From Trichaptum fuscoviolaceum (lineage: Eukaryota; Basidiomycota; Agaricomycetes; Hymenochaetales; Trichaptaceae): 64,000 nucleotides of DNA. Below are positions 1-11,767 of this stretch, one piece after another. The position numbers and the translations under genes are program-made. The stretch covers positions 799,317 to 863,316 of the forward strand of contig CAJSYZ010000012.1 in assembly GCA_910574455.1 (NCBI GenBank). Reading direction: 5' to 3'. Each line of letters starts with the position of its first letter. The first letter of the stretch is position 1. The notes beneath the pieces were generated by a model. It was not told the DNA's origin. It did not search any database and worked only from the letters and a program-made list of their open reading frames with translations.

Positions 1-799
1 ATACACTTGGCATTACTAACCTGAGGCCATTGAACCTGGACATTTCAGTGTAAAGCAGCCTTCAAGTTCATCAGTAGTCTTTCCTTGTCCTGTGCTAACA
101 GCCTCGGCATCATTATTGAGTTCAGTACTATATGCAAAGAACAAGATATTTACTAGTATTGGGAAGAATACATAGACGTATGCATGATAGCTTTGATCCT
201 CGTACGACACTCTTCAGTCCGTTTGACAACCCAAGAGAAAGAAATAACACAGTTCAACACCACATGGTGACAGAACAGATGATGTAGTCTTTTTCTGATA
301 CCGTTAAGTATTAGTGGCACAGAATTTCAAGATTTTGGGATATTAAGAGACAGAAGGTTTTACGAAACGTAGTCTAATAGTACACAGTTGAAAGATCTAG
401 AAGTTCCTTATGATTGACAATATTCCGGTAACATTCCGAAGATTTCGGAGTAAACCTTGTCGGATCTCCATGCATAATGTACCGAGGACCGCTCGGAGAT
501 CAAACCTGCACAAGACAGAGTAGATATTATCATTAATGTATTCATTAATTAATCCAGGCCCGTATATTTTACACTGCACATGAAAGGAAGCGCAACTATA
601 CATAAAAGCGACGTGGTATATCGAATCACAATACTACATAAAGTAATGCTACATGAAAAGAGCTCGATGCATCAGACATCCAAGAAGAAAGGGGGAAAAT
701 TTTACAATAGTCTTGATATTCAAATCTTTCACGGAACGTATACGAAAGGAAACCGTCCTCCTACGAGATCGCTCCGGAGATAGAGCTTAGGTGCCTCCT
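1..799. other. Gene-poor left edge
   Basis: No gene could be supported here. A 64-codon minus-strand reading frame at 16-210 has a hydrophobic middle, but no recognisable motif or exon context, and it is probably chance. The right end of the stretch is the 3' flank of the P450 gene. Confidence 0.5.
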
Positions 800-3211
800 T
801 CACGACTTCGCGGGTGTAACTTTCAAGGGCATGTGCGGGGTCTGTGCCTCGGCGCCTTTCACCGCCGGTGTCTGAATTCCGCCGAGATTCCAGATAATCT
901 CCCTGCCTTCGGCGAACTCGAACTTGAACGAATCGACCAGCATCGCTAGCACCATCTCTGTAACAATGGGTTATCATCATATTTCAGGAGGCCTTGTGTT
1001 AATCGATCTGACTCACTCATCTCGAGTTCGGCGTACTTGAAACCACTAGTCATTCTAATTAGTCACAGCATACGATGAGCGAACGGCAAACAACTTACAT
1101 GCACGCTCGCGGACCCGCACTGAAGGTAAGGCTAAGGAGGGGAAATGTCAGCCCAATCGAACGTACAGAAGCAAATTCTCCTTCGCTCACATCGACGAGT
1201 ACACGCTGGGAATATGGGCGTTAGAAACGGAGTCAGGTAGGCTCGATAGCCAGCGTTCCGGCTTCCATTCGTATGCGTCTTCCCCCCAGACCGTTTTGAG
1301 TCTGTTCGTCTCGCCGAAGGATACGATGAGGTTCTGGCCCTTCCGCACACAGATGTGATCGATCTCAGTGCCGTCGACCGACTTGCAAGGTGCCCCAAGG
1401 GGAAGTATAGCGTCCTTTGTCGCACTAAGTAAAGCGTTAAAATTAAAGCGAATAGTACATAGGACAGAAGGGTAGCGGACTCACGTTCTAGCCATAAAGT
1501 TGATCGGTGGGTGGCTGAGTATTGTGCATTAGCGGCTGCAGGGAGGCGAAACCTTAAAAGAGTATATGCCTACAGTCTGAGAGTCTCTCGGCAAACAGCA
1601 TCGAGGAATGGTAGACCCATTAAATCATCGTAAACGACCTCGCCTCTGAGGATCCCCGAGGACGCGATCTCCTTTCGCAGTCGGTCCTGAGCCTCTGGGT
1701 ACTGCACTAGACAATATAAGATGTGTGACAAAGCGCTTGATGTCGTATCGTGGCCTGCGAACATGAAGGTGCTGGGATGCATAATAAGTAAGGTTGTACA
1801 CATTTGAGAGTGCACACGAAAGAAATCACCTCATTTGCGCGATGAGTTCATTCTCCGGAAGTCGCTCCTCTACCGAGGCTCGCAGGTTTGCTTTCACTGT
1901 AGCCAGCTTGTCAGGAAAAAAATCAATCGGATCATCCAACAGCAGTGACTTACACAGAATGCTCATCACGTCCTTCCCCTCGCCCATCTGCCGTAAGACT
2001 GACTCGTCACCGTTGTTCAGTGCCGAGAGCTTTTCTCGGTAGATGTCGCCTGAGGTCTCTGACATGACGTCCACGATCTTCTTGACCTTCTGCAGATCCG
2101 GGTTCGGGGTCAGGTCGAGCAGGAAGCGTCGAAATGACGCCGGCCCCAGCTTAACCAAAAGGGGGATGAAGAAGCGAAACATGCTCAGCCGAAAAGCGCA
2201 TGGTCTGTGATCGAGCGGACCGACGCCGACGTACGAGAATAAATTAGGACATATTGTTCACAAGAAAGGGACGCGCCGTAACGCAGAAGACAGATTTCTG
2301 ACTTACATGAGGTTCTTGATTGACCGCCCGTAAGACGTGATGGTGCTAGGGTCCGGGGTAAGAGGATCAATCGAAGTGCCTAAACCTCCTCGCCCAATTA
2401 TCTCCAAAGCCGCTCTCGACATCCAGTGAAGCATGTCAAGCTCTTGGGGTCCATCCTTTGTCTGATACGCGATTGCGTCTCTCATCTAAGCGACATATCG
2501 CATTCAGATCATTGCGGCACCTGTCAAATATCTCGGCAACTTACCTGCGTTACTATCATCTGGAAGAGGGGCGTAAGCTCACGCATGTTCTTGATCGAGA
2601 ACACAGGGTTCAACATTTTCCGCTGTTTTCGGTGGTGGTTGCCTGCGCAGCCGATAAGAATTACGAAAGTTATAGAGTAAATTTCGCACCTTTTGTTGAA
2701 AGCAATCCAGGGCCGAAGACAAGCATATTGCCCCTGCGGAGGAAGCAGATTAGAATACATTGATCTTTCGTCATACGCATAACATACTCCGTGTACCAGG
2801 ACGTCTCCTCGTATATTGAGGAATCCTTCACGAGCATGTAGTACATGGCCTTCGGGTCGGAGACATAGACTTGATGACACTGGGGAAGGAACAATGAGCT
2901 TTCCTTTGAGTACACGGTACATCGAGAATCGCTTACTCCAAGCAATCCATTAATCTTAACAGCTCCACCATATTTCTCTACCATCTGTCGGTGAAAGCGC
3001 CAACCTTCCCGGGAGTAGATCTGACCAAGGTTACCTATTACGAGGTGAGCAACGCGCTGACATGCAAGTGGGTAGAGATAGTACCTCGTAAGAACGAGAC
3101 ACTGGGGGGACCATCGAGGTTGCGGACGGAGGACGTCAGCCTACGCCATGCAAAAAGAAGAGGTAGAAGGAGAGCGCAGAGCAGAAGGACTTGTACGAGG
3201 AGGGCCAGCAT
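800..3211 (-). CDS. Cytochrome P450 monooxygenase (microsomal, fungal)
   Basis: This is a heme-thiolate monooxygenase, expected to be anchored in the ER and fed electrons by cytochrome P450 reductase. It spans about twelve short exons and roughly 550 residues, normal for the family. The start at 3211 gives a hydrophobic N-terminal anchor (MLALLVQVLLLCALLLPLLF) followed by a proline hinge (LDGPP). Later exons show the C-helix HRKQRKMLNP near 2640, the I-helix AGHDTTSS near 1760, the ExxR motif ETLR near 1580, and the heme loop FSAGPRACIG split by an intron near 1095, with the axial Cys present. The last exon reads EMVLAMLVDSFKFEF and stops at 800. All hallmark motifs are intact, so the gene looks functional. 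Substrate and CYP family number cannot be assigned by eye; fungal P450s of this type often act in secondary metabolism or xenobiotic oxidation. Confidence 0.9.
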
Positions 3212-5336
3212 GACTGCAGAGTTGATAGTAGGCCATGCAGGGGAGAGGCACCATTATATAGCTGCTATACGTTTCATCGCAGTTACCTTCGTAATCAGCA
3301 GTTGGATGCCGGGAAGAGCCACTAATCTAACCCCAACAGCTCAGCAAGCTGGACGAATGTGATGATCTTGTCCTTTACCATTTGCGGGAAAGGCCCAGGG
3401 GTTTCAGATCTATTCAGGGTTTTACGGGCATGATGTAGCGCGCCGAACGCCCGTTCAGTGGTGATAAACGGAACGAAATGCTATGGCCGAGGACTCCAGA
3501 TATTATCCAAAATGCAGGCGGTGCGGGGCAAAGTAGCTTGTTCTGCGCTGCTGGGAGCGCAAAACACGTCGACAAAGTCGCTCGCAGGAAGGCTAGCAAC
3601 GCCACGAGCCCACCAGCAGGTGTTCTATGTCCACGAAACGACCCGATCTGTTCTGAGAATGGCTGCTGCTGATCTTCCGAGGCCTCCAAGTACCTCCGCG
3701 GTTCGCCTAAATTTGGACGCCGGCGAGGCGGCTACGATCCTGTCATATACCGAGTTATCGTGCGCGTGTTGTGCCCCAAATGCACATGCAATATGAATGC
3801 CATTGCTAATAAGGAACGGCCAGATGTCATTTGATTGTCAGAAATTTGTTGATACGCAGAGCGGCGACGAGCTCGCGCGAACGAGGTGTGAATTCGCCGT
3901 CCAAAAGCTGCGTAGTATCGTCGCTCGTCACGGCAGATTCAAACCCAGTCCGAGCTCGTCCAGTCGCATGATCAACGTGCAGTGCTATTCCGGTGCCGCG
4001 TGGCAAGAGGAGGTCAAACATGTTCTAATATCGGACTGAGTGCCTTGGCAGCAGCCTCCGATGTCGGTCCTGTATTTGTCCAACGAACCCTCCGCTCCGA
4101 GTTCTGCGGTTTCTACGGCCCTAACGCCGATTCCTGCTGCAGAAGCGTTCTGGAGACTGATCGAACTCCTGCAGAGCGGCATCGATATGATAGAATCCGA
4201 AGGACTCGCGTTTCTGCGGGTCAGACCGAGTCATCAATAATAGCCAGCAGGAAAGGCAATAGTTCGCCGCAGTTTGTTTCTCCAATCGGGCATGTCTGTC
4301 GTGTTGTTACGTGACGCTGAGAAGCAGCTTAAGATTTCTACGGATGATATACTATCATCCTCAGCCGCCAATGCCCAAGAACTCCCACACCATGATTAAA
4401 CCAGTAAGATGCAGGATGTGGCTCTGTGATGATTAGATCTCAATAGTACCCCTTCGAGCGCTGACCAGGTATTGCAAATGGCTTCCGCGAAGAGGACAGA
4501 GATGATGGACGTCAGAGTGCAAGTCGTGTATAGATACGCAGAGACCAGGTGGTTTGTTAAGATTCCCACGATTCCATCGCAGTTTGAAATTGGAGTGCGA
4601 AGTTTGTCTCAGCCGCCTACTAGTACATAGAGCTCTCTGAAAAGCATCTTGGGCTGCCAAGGGGAGGGGGGACAAGTCAAGTTCATCACCCTCAAGGTGC
4701 TATTAGCCAAGGAAAGACCCTTGGAGATCTTTTTCAGGAGCCGAAAGAAGTGAGGGCTAGTGGACTGCAAAAAACTTGAGGTCAATGTTCGCATCGACCC
4801 CGTCTTGAGGCTCGAAGTCGTTCTTGTTGTCGAGGCCGATGATGAAGAGACGCGACGCGACTTGACGCGTGACGCTCGCGGCGTGCTCCCGCTTGTCACG
4901 AGTCGTGGGACTCCTTCTGAGTTCTTCCACCCATAGAGGAGATCGAAGGAGATTAGAAGGAAGAGACATATACAGTTTTGTGTTCAGGTCATATGCTCAA
5001 CCTCTGCTAAAGTTCTTCCCATGACGTTTCGCTCGTGCTCGATGTCAACTAGCTCCTTCGACAGGTATAACGGAAGAATTTACATTCAGTAAGATAGACA
5101 GCAGAAGAAGGTCATAGATATGTGGCGCTACTCATCTAACCACATACAAGTAGGTGTTCATAGTCATACACCACCAAGTCGCACGGCAATAATGCAGCTG
5201 GCGGGCTTCGTGCAATCATCACAAAAGCGTAACGCAAAACGATATCAAGAGGATCGACAGCGCCCTCTAACACTCACGCCGACTCGCCCTTCGGCGTCGG
5301 TGCAACGTAACGACCCGATCCCTTGTTAAATACATC
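3212..5336. other. Unmodelled coding-like stretch
   Basis: No complete gene could be assembled. On the minus strand the segment around 3340-3440 reads ETPGPFPQMVKDKIITFVQL and then stops. Other pieces near 3500-4300 and 4440-4970 keep short open frames of coding-like composition, but change frame and hit stops. This may be a decayed gene or a gene with introns that could not be resolved. No domain was recognised. Confidence 0.35.
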
Positions 5337-8225
5337 CTATATTGATAAAAGCATGAAGAAGAGTGCGAAGCGGGACTGATCAGCGCTCTCCACCAGATGC
5401 TGAGCATTACGTACGACATACCTTCACCATGCCCTTGGAGACCATGAGGATAGCTTCACGGCTCTCGTATAGCGGATAAACCACCACAGTAAGTGCCGAA
5501 CAGAAGGCCCATATAATGCCTATGATCACCCACGCCCCCAGGCCTTTTACGCCATAGATGGTGTGGGCGAAAAAGAGCGGAAGCGGGATAATGATGATCA
5601 TTACCAATAGCTACACGAGATACGCACGTTTGGCAAAATTAAATGCGAACGAATCAGTTTGTGCATGTCATCGAAGATACGGTCAACGACAACTGACCAA
5701 TGCGACAGATGACCATGCCGCGAAGCGGAACGCTGACTGCAGACCCGCCCTGTCCAGTTCACTGTCATCTGTAACGCCGATGACACCGGCCTGATCCGAC
5801 ACGCTCTGCACATCGACGGGAGCAGTGCCCGAAGTCTTTTCATCCAGCGAGTCCTTTTTATCAGAGGAGACAGGTTCTTCCACATACTTGAGATGCGAAG
5901 GCGGGGCGTTGATCGCGCGAGTTATCTCGAAATCAAAGTTTTCGGGGTACTACATGAAAAAAATGGGTCAATACATGAGAAATATGGGACGGGACCGAAC
6001 AGAGGACGTACGATGAGCGACCATACAACGGCTACAATACCTCCAACACCGATAGAAGCGAGGTTCCCAGCCAACATTTCGAAGTCACCTCCGCTTGTCT
6101 GGATAACGAAAGTAGTCAGGGACCTGATGTTGAACTTTAGGTGACAGAAGCTAAAACGCACCGTGACGTTAATAACTTTATTGTTGAGAGTGCTGGTGGT
6201 CACGAGCCACGCGATGATGCCAGCCCAAAAGCCAGAGATGGCCCCATAGATACATCCCCATTTGTTGGCCTTGCTCCAGGTGATACATAGAGCAATCGGC
6301 ACGACGGCTGATCCAAGAATGACGCCCATGAAAGTCTGTGATATGATTATTATTGATATGAGCTGAAAACCGAAGCTTGTGTAGACTTACGTAGAGCCAG
6401 CCCATGGAGACGCCGATGTAAAAGAAGATCAGTCCCGCAAGACCAATCACAAGTGCATAGAAGGCGACCATCCAATGAGAAACCTTCGAGATCTGCTCCT
6501 CCGTAGCATTCGGATTTATGTAACGCTGCACATCGTATTGTTAGCAAGATTAGCGCTCGTGCGTGAGGGGCATCACACCTTGTAAACATCGTAAGTCAGG
6601 ACACTCGAGACGGCGATGAGCTCGGCCGAGGTGGCGCTCGTGACGGCTAAGAATAGTAGAACTAGCATCGCAGCGGCTCCGGATTTACCAAGCAGAGCAG
6701 CAGCAGCAGAGGGAGCAGGAAGACCTGCGGAAACATCGGCTGCACTGAGCACGCGCATGTCCGGATCACCTTGAAGCGCGACAGCGGCAAGACCGAGGGT
6801 GGTTGCAAACGTAAAGGGGATCGCAAACCAGGCGAGACCACCAAGGAGGTACGCCTTCACGCAGCTTGCAGGTCGGCTGGCGATGGCACGCTGCCAGTAA
6901 GCCTGGTCGTTAAAGACAGTCGCGAAATTGCCGATAATATTGATGACACCAAAAATCAGACCGTTCTTGGAGCGCATCGTAAGGTATGAACCATGCGCAT
7001 TTCCGGGCACGGGGTTAGCCTCGGACGCAGCGGCGAGGAGATCATGCATTCGCGTGATAGAACCGATTTTGGGGGATGTAGCATAGACGGTGAATACGAA
7101 CGTGAGGATGATTGCGAAAAGTACGGTCGTGTGCGTGCTAATTGCCAGACCGTTAATATTTTGATGGAAATCCAAAGCTCAGGACTCACTAATCACATAG
7201 CAACGTAGCTCGCATGCCACCAGCCACAACGTAGATTGCTACACCGAGCGGAATCAAGAAGCATGCCTGGACCGAACGGAGTTAGAATTTGATGATCGGC
7301 GGAGAATATAGCTAAGGCACGCACCGCGATTGTGCTCATACCGGTCAAGTCAGTAACCGTAGCAGAACCGCCAAGTATAAGCATGGACGAAACGATGATG
7401 TTCGTAGCCAGACTTCGCGCCGTTAATTGAGAAGTACGGAAGACCGAAAGGCAAATAAGCACCGAAGACAATGAAAACAGAAATAGGTCAGTCCGGTAAA
7501 CGTCGGTCACTCACCCGAAGAACAGGAAGACGCAGTGCGCGAAGGTGCCCCAGCGGGCACCAACGATCTCCAGCCAGGTGTGCGCGTTCGGCGCATTAAG
7601 CTTCAGTTTCGCCGCGAGCTACGTTATCCCCGTCATCAGCGAAGAAGACGCAAAAAAGCGTTTAGGCCATAACCAACGTACCTGTGCGAAGAGCAAGACC
7701 TGGATCGTTGCACCAGCCCCATACCACCACGGTCCGGATATTCCGTACTTGTATGCAACGGCACTCGATTGTAGCTGCGTGAGAGGTGAAGTGTTTCATC
7801 AGTGTCCGCTACACGACAGCGAAGAGCACGAGACGAGCGGCATGCGAGTTATCGGTTACATCCGGATGGGATACCGACAGAGAAGCGAGATGGGCGCGCT
7901 GGTATGATAAGGTGGGAGTAATTGGACCGATAAACGTACCAGTGTTGCTGCCCAAGTCCAAGCAGATACGATACCAGAGGCGATGAGACCTGGCTTAACA
8001 CTGCGTGAAGCACTGCTAAACTCCTCGTTGTTGGACGGCTTGAATGGCGTATATCGTGCCTGCAGGGCAGTCAGGCCGAGCATGAACGCGCTGAAGAACA
8101 AGCCGATGCCGACGACTGTCGATCAATGCTCAGCTTGCATGCTTTGTTCAAGCGGACGAAACGGGCGATGACTCACCGACACCATATCCAGCACCTTGCG
8201 GGAGCACCGTTGAGACATTCGACAT
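5337..8225 (-). CDS. DUR3: Urea/polyamine transporter DUR3 (sodium:solute symporter family)
   Basis: This is a plasma-membrane active urea transporter of the SSS family, which in fungi also takes up polyamines. The start at 8225 reads [15 protein letters not shown] and runs into the first membrane helix. The last exon ends [10 protein letters not shown] at 5337. Diagnostic DUR3 stretches are [16 protein letters not shown] near 7560, [15 protein letters not shown] near 7370, [20 protein letters not shown] near 6900 and [18 protein letters not shown] near 6620. A hydrophilic loop rich in Asp and Ser (DDSELDRAG) precedes the last helices near 5750. Many small introns interrupt it, and no break was seen. 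Divergent from the NNR1 gene at 9587; two GATA-type sites lie in the shared intergenic region, fitting nitrogen control. The family call is firm; exact intron edges near 7200-7900 are less so. Confidence 0.88.
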
Positions 8226-8428
8226 TTCAATTCGTGACTCTCGTGTCGCAGGCGTTTCAAAAAAACTTGTACGAAGAGAAGAGAGGCAACAGCAAGCGAG
8301 GTCTTCCAAGTCCTCATCATTGTTGGAGCTTGGCCTGTTTATAAGGATAGAAAACCACGCATGCAGAAGAGGCGCGCAGAGGTCTTCGCGAAGCTGCCTT
8401 AGGCACAGCATTCAAGTTGTGCATAGTC

Positions 8429-8484
8429 CTTATCTCTGCCTTCCACGCGTCCTATTGGCTGGAGGCGCGTCGCGTCGCGATAAG
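8429..8484. promoter_or_regulatory. Pair of GATA-factor-type sites upstream of DUR3
   Basis: Two HGATAR matches lie 204 and 253 bases before the DUR3 start: AGATAAG on the minus strand (8429-8435) and CGATAAG on the plus strand (8478-8484). Fungal nitrogen regulators of the AreA/NIT2 type bind paired HGATAR sites in front of urea and amino acid permease genes. The sites are seen directly; a regulatory role is inferred, and short motifs such as these occur by chance. Confidence 0.35.
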
Positions 8485-9383
8485 AGGTCGAGACGGGAGA
8501 AGTGCGTCCGTCGTCTTCGGGTGGGCTCTCCGATGATGGTACGGCTTAACAAGTATCTTTGAAGTTGAGTTGGAGCAGTATACTGAGCTTATAAGTTCGT
8601 TATGCTCGACCGCGAAAGCAGCTGCACCATCGAATCGGTCAACGCATCATTCGAGATATCCATGTAAAGAACATCGAAGGAGGTAAATTCACATAGTCAG
8701 CGATTAAAAATGCAGGACAAAGTTAAGGTGTATTCACCAGAGCAGTCGGACTTGCTACGGAAGAAGGCCATGCGGTGACTTGAGGATAACCCTGGAACAT
8801 GAAACACCATTATCTTGCTCCATTCAAAAGCTGAATTGAAAGAATCACATTAGTTATCTCTCTCTCCTTCCACGGAAATTGTTCTCCGAATTGCGACACT
8901 GAAAAACAGAAAATCCGAAAGATAGTCAACGAAAAATCGGTCGGCCGCTCTGATGAAGAACACAAACTAAATGTATCTTTGAACAGAGTAGATTCCTTCC
9001 CCGCATTCGGATGATTCTTTAGCTTTATCATCGCCTATGATGTGCCATTCTTGCGCATTGTAGTTTGGCGTCGAGTATAGAAAAATCATCACCGAAGGAA
9101 CTTCCTTCTTTCGGACGTAGTCATACGCGTGTCATCTGTACTCGCACATCCTTTCAGCTTCCTTCAAACCGTATGCAATGCGAATATCACGGAGTCGACC
9201 CAGGTAGTCGAAGGCCCCATTGGTAGATTGTTGTGCAAGCATGAAGTTCCAAGTCAAGAATGTAAGCGCATAATAACCACAAACGTATCTCAGTTAAGCG
9301 AGAGTCTTGAAGCGAAGTCAAGCAAGCAATAGCCAGTGGGCCAGAAGAATAGATCTTTAGGTCCTCGTTGTTTGATTCGCGGT

Positions 9384-9410
9384 GTCGTCGTCGTCGTCGT
9401 CGTCGTCGTC
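9384..9410 (+). repeat. (GTC)9 microsatellite
   Basis: Nine perfect GTC units lie about 180 bases before the NNR1 start. On the plus strand it could be read as poly-Arg or poly-Val, but no gene covers it, so it is treated as a non-coding microsatellite. Confidence 0.95.
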
Positions 9411-9586
9411 GGGCAGCGCGACAGTGGCACGCGTCAAGGCGCGTGACGTGCTACTACTATACATGCAGAGCCTGCCCTAAGGAATCTGCACAACATCTCC
9501 GTGATGTCATGAACAATATTTTCCTCTTTCTCACTTACACCACCACTCACCAATCAAATTAATATCTTCCTCTAAGTATAAGGAAA

Positions 9587-10718
9587 ATGGCTTTGAGATA
9601 CTTGACAGCAAAACTGGCTCAACAAGCAAGTAGAATATTGACCCGACCTCGATGTCCGACTTGAGAGCTAACAAGCACGAAGATCGACGAAGAGCTGATG
9701 AGTGCAGCAGGCGCATTCAGCCTTGATCAGGTGAGCTTTATTACACCATCTCTGCAAAAATAAGCTAAATCCATACGACACAGCTAATGGAACTGGCAGG
9801 TCTAGCTTGCGCTCAGACCCTGGCAAAGGTATATAGCAAAGACAAATATCCGCGTGTTCTTGTCTGCTGTGGGCCGGGGAACCAAGGTGGAGATGGACTT
9901 GTCGCCGCCAGGCATCTCAGTAAGCCGCACTCTATCCTACTCTACCCTCTTCAACGTCTTCTGACGGATTTAATGTAGGTCAATTTGGATATAAGCCCAC
10001 TTTGTTCATGCCCAAAGTGTGTAGTCTTTGTTTCAGGCCGACTCTAAAGTCATTGACGCAAGTGCTAGTCCGGAAGCAAAGATATCTACAAAGTAAGCCA
10101 TGCAAACAGCGTCTTCTGTACAACCTTAGATATAGATTTAATATCACAATAGCGGCTTCACACGCAATGTGACAACATGTCGATTCCTACACTCTCAACA
10201 TCTTCTACTTCTCAGACGATCCTAGAGCTCTCCAAGGCCCTCTCTTCATCGGACGTCATCCTTGACGCCATCTTCGGCTTTTCCTTTCAGCCGCCAGTGC
10301 GCTCGCCATTCGATGCTGTCCTGCCTCTGCTTGCAAAGTCAGGCTTACCGATAGTCAGTGTCGATATACCCAGCGGATGGGACGTCGAGAAAGGAAAAAT
10401 AACATTCGATGTGAAAAATGTGGACAACGGCGAAGGAGGAGCGAAACCTTTCGCCGGGCTTGAGCCTGATGTGCTTATTAGCCTGACAGCGCCGAAGCTC
10501 GGCGTGAAGGACTTCAAGGGACGACATTTCTTAGGCGGTAGATTCGTCAGCAGGTACGTCTGTTTGCATCCGTTATCGGTTTGCTTCCATTTGCGATTAA
10601 TCTCAATGCATAAAACGCTAGATCACTTGAAGAGAGATACGATTTGAACCTTCCGGATTACCCGGGTTACGAGCAGATTGTTGAACTGCCGTCCGCCGAA
10701 GGAGTCAATAAGCTTTGA
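9587..10718 (+). CDS. NNR1: NAD(P)H-hydrate epimerase (YjeF N-terminal domain)
   Basis: The enzyme epimerises the R and S forms of hydrated NAD(P)H so that the separate dehydratase can repair both. Only the YjeF_N epimerase domain is present, as in other fungi where the dehydratase is another gene. Exon 1 reads [13 protein letters not shown] and is joined to [20 protein letters not shown] by a 57-base intron with a GC donor (9626-9682). The nucleotide-binding loop [20 protein letters not shown] sits near residues 55-75, followed by [12 protein letters not shown] and the conserved [14 protein letters not shown], then [16 protein letters not shown]. The protein ends EGVNKL at 10718. About seven exons with short introns; no defect seen. 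It is constitutive housekeeping in other fungi. Confidence is high from several conserved blocks in order. Confidence 0.9.
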
Positions 10719-11767
10719 TGAAGAGGTAATTTGGATATGAATTGAAAGAGAAGTTCACTGCTTGTACACATTATGGACGAGTTCTTCATTAACGATGAAC
10801 TCTGCTTGAACAAATGCTACAGGCCCTCTAACATCCTTATACTCTTGTGGCTTGGTTGAGTGGAAACAAATTTATCTTCGTTTACCTTTGTTCCGGACCA
10901 AAGTAATATTGAGATCTTGATCGTGCTAGTACGTGCCTTAACTTATCAGAGTTCTGTCCAAAGAGAGGCGAGGCAGAGTTCACGGTCCAGACGGAGCCCA
11001 GTGTATATCAAAATGGGCACTTCTTCATGCTGATCTGGCTTTAACCGGTTAGACACCCAAGACACTACTCTACCCAAGTCCTTTGGTCGGACTACATGGT
11101 GCATATCTACGGGTTTCGATTAATTCCGTTAATCTCGCGACTGACGACAATGATATCGAGAAAATGAAGGAGCCCTCAGTCTTACCACGTATGAGAAGGA
11201 ATCTCATCAGTGTTGATTCTCCAGTTGTCGTGTACGTTCGTCTTTCGAGCGCTTCAGACAATTAACTTAGCGCTCATACCCTGGACCCGTTTCATGGCCC
11301 CAATTTGTTGATGGTAGCTGTCGTCAACATTCCCGCCGTATCGACTCCCTGCATCTCTTTGGAGTACTGATACTTTCAATGGTGCCCCATCACCTCATTG
11401 TCGCGTATGTGGGCTCGCTGAGCATTATGTTGGGTTTCGAGAGCGCCTTCAACCAGACAGTATTTGGTGCTTACTGTCAATTGCGGATGGAACCGTGGCT
11501 GTACTCGTTGGCAAGGTCGGGCACCCGGGGGGGTGTGGCACATCAGCGCCCCGAGTTGCCTATCCCATATCCGAGTCTGACACAACTCTCGGTCAACACG
11601 GTTTAGCAAATGAACATATTTCGGTAATGCAATTGCTAAGCGATTTCGCTCGCTTATAATCGTCGCCTTCTCACAATCATCGCATTCCCTTCCGGAAACT
11701 ACCCACCTTCGAAGGATGCCATCGTGCGATAAATAATCCGTTGTGTTTTTGAACTTTGAGGGTAATA
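10719..11767. other. Intergenic, no gene seen
   Basis: Short open frames on both strands have no recognisable motif, and no exon chain could be built. This contains the 3' flank of NNR1 and the promoter side of the DUF6533-like gene. Confidence 0.55.

Larger units (their letters stand above)
8226..9586. other. Divergent intergenic region, DUR3/NNR1
   Basis: Apart from the GATA-type sites and a short GTC repeat, nothing was recognised. It is the shared upstream region of two divergently transcribed genes. Short open frames here have AT-rich, non-coding composition. Confidence 0.6.

Noticed and set aside
16..210. Minus-strand 64-codon frame at the left edge
   Set aside because: No motif, no exon context and no continuation; insufficient support.
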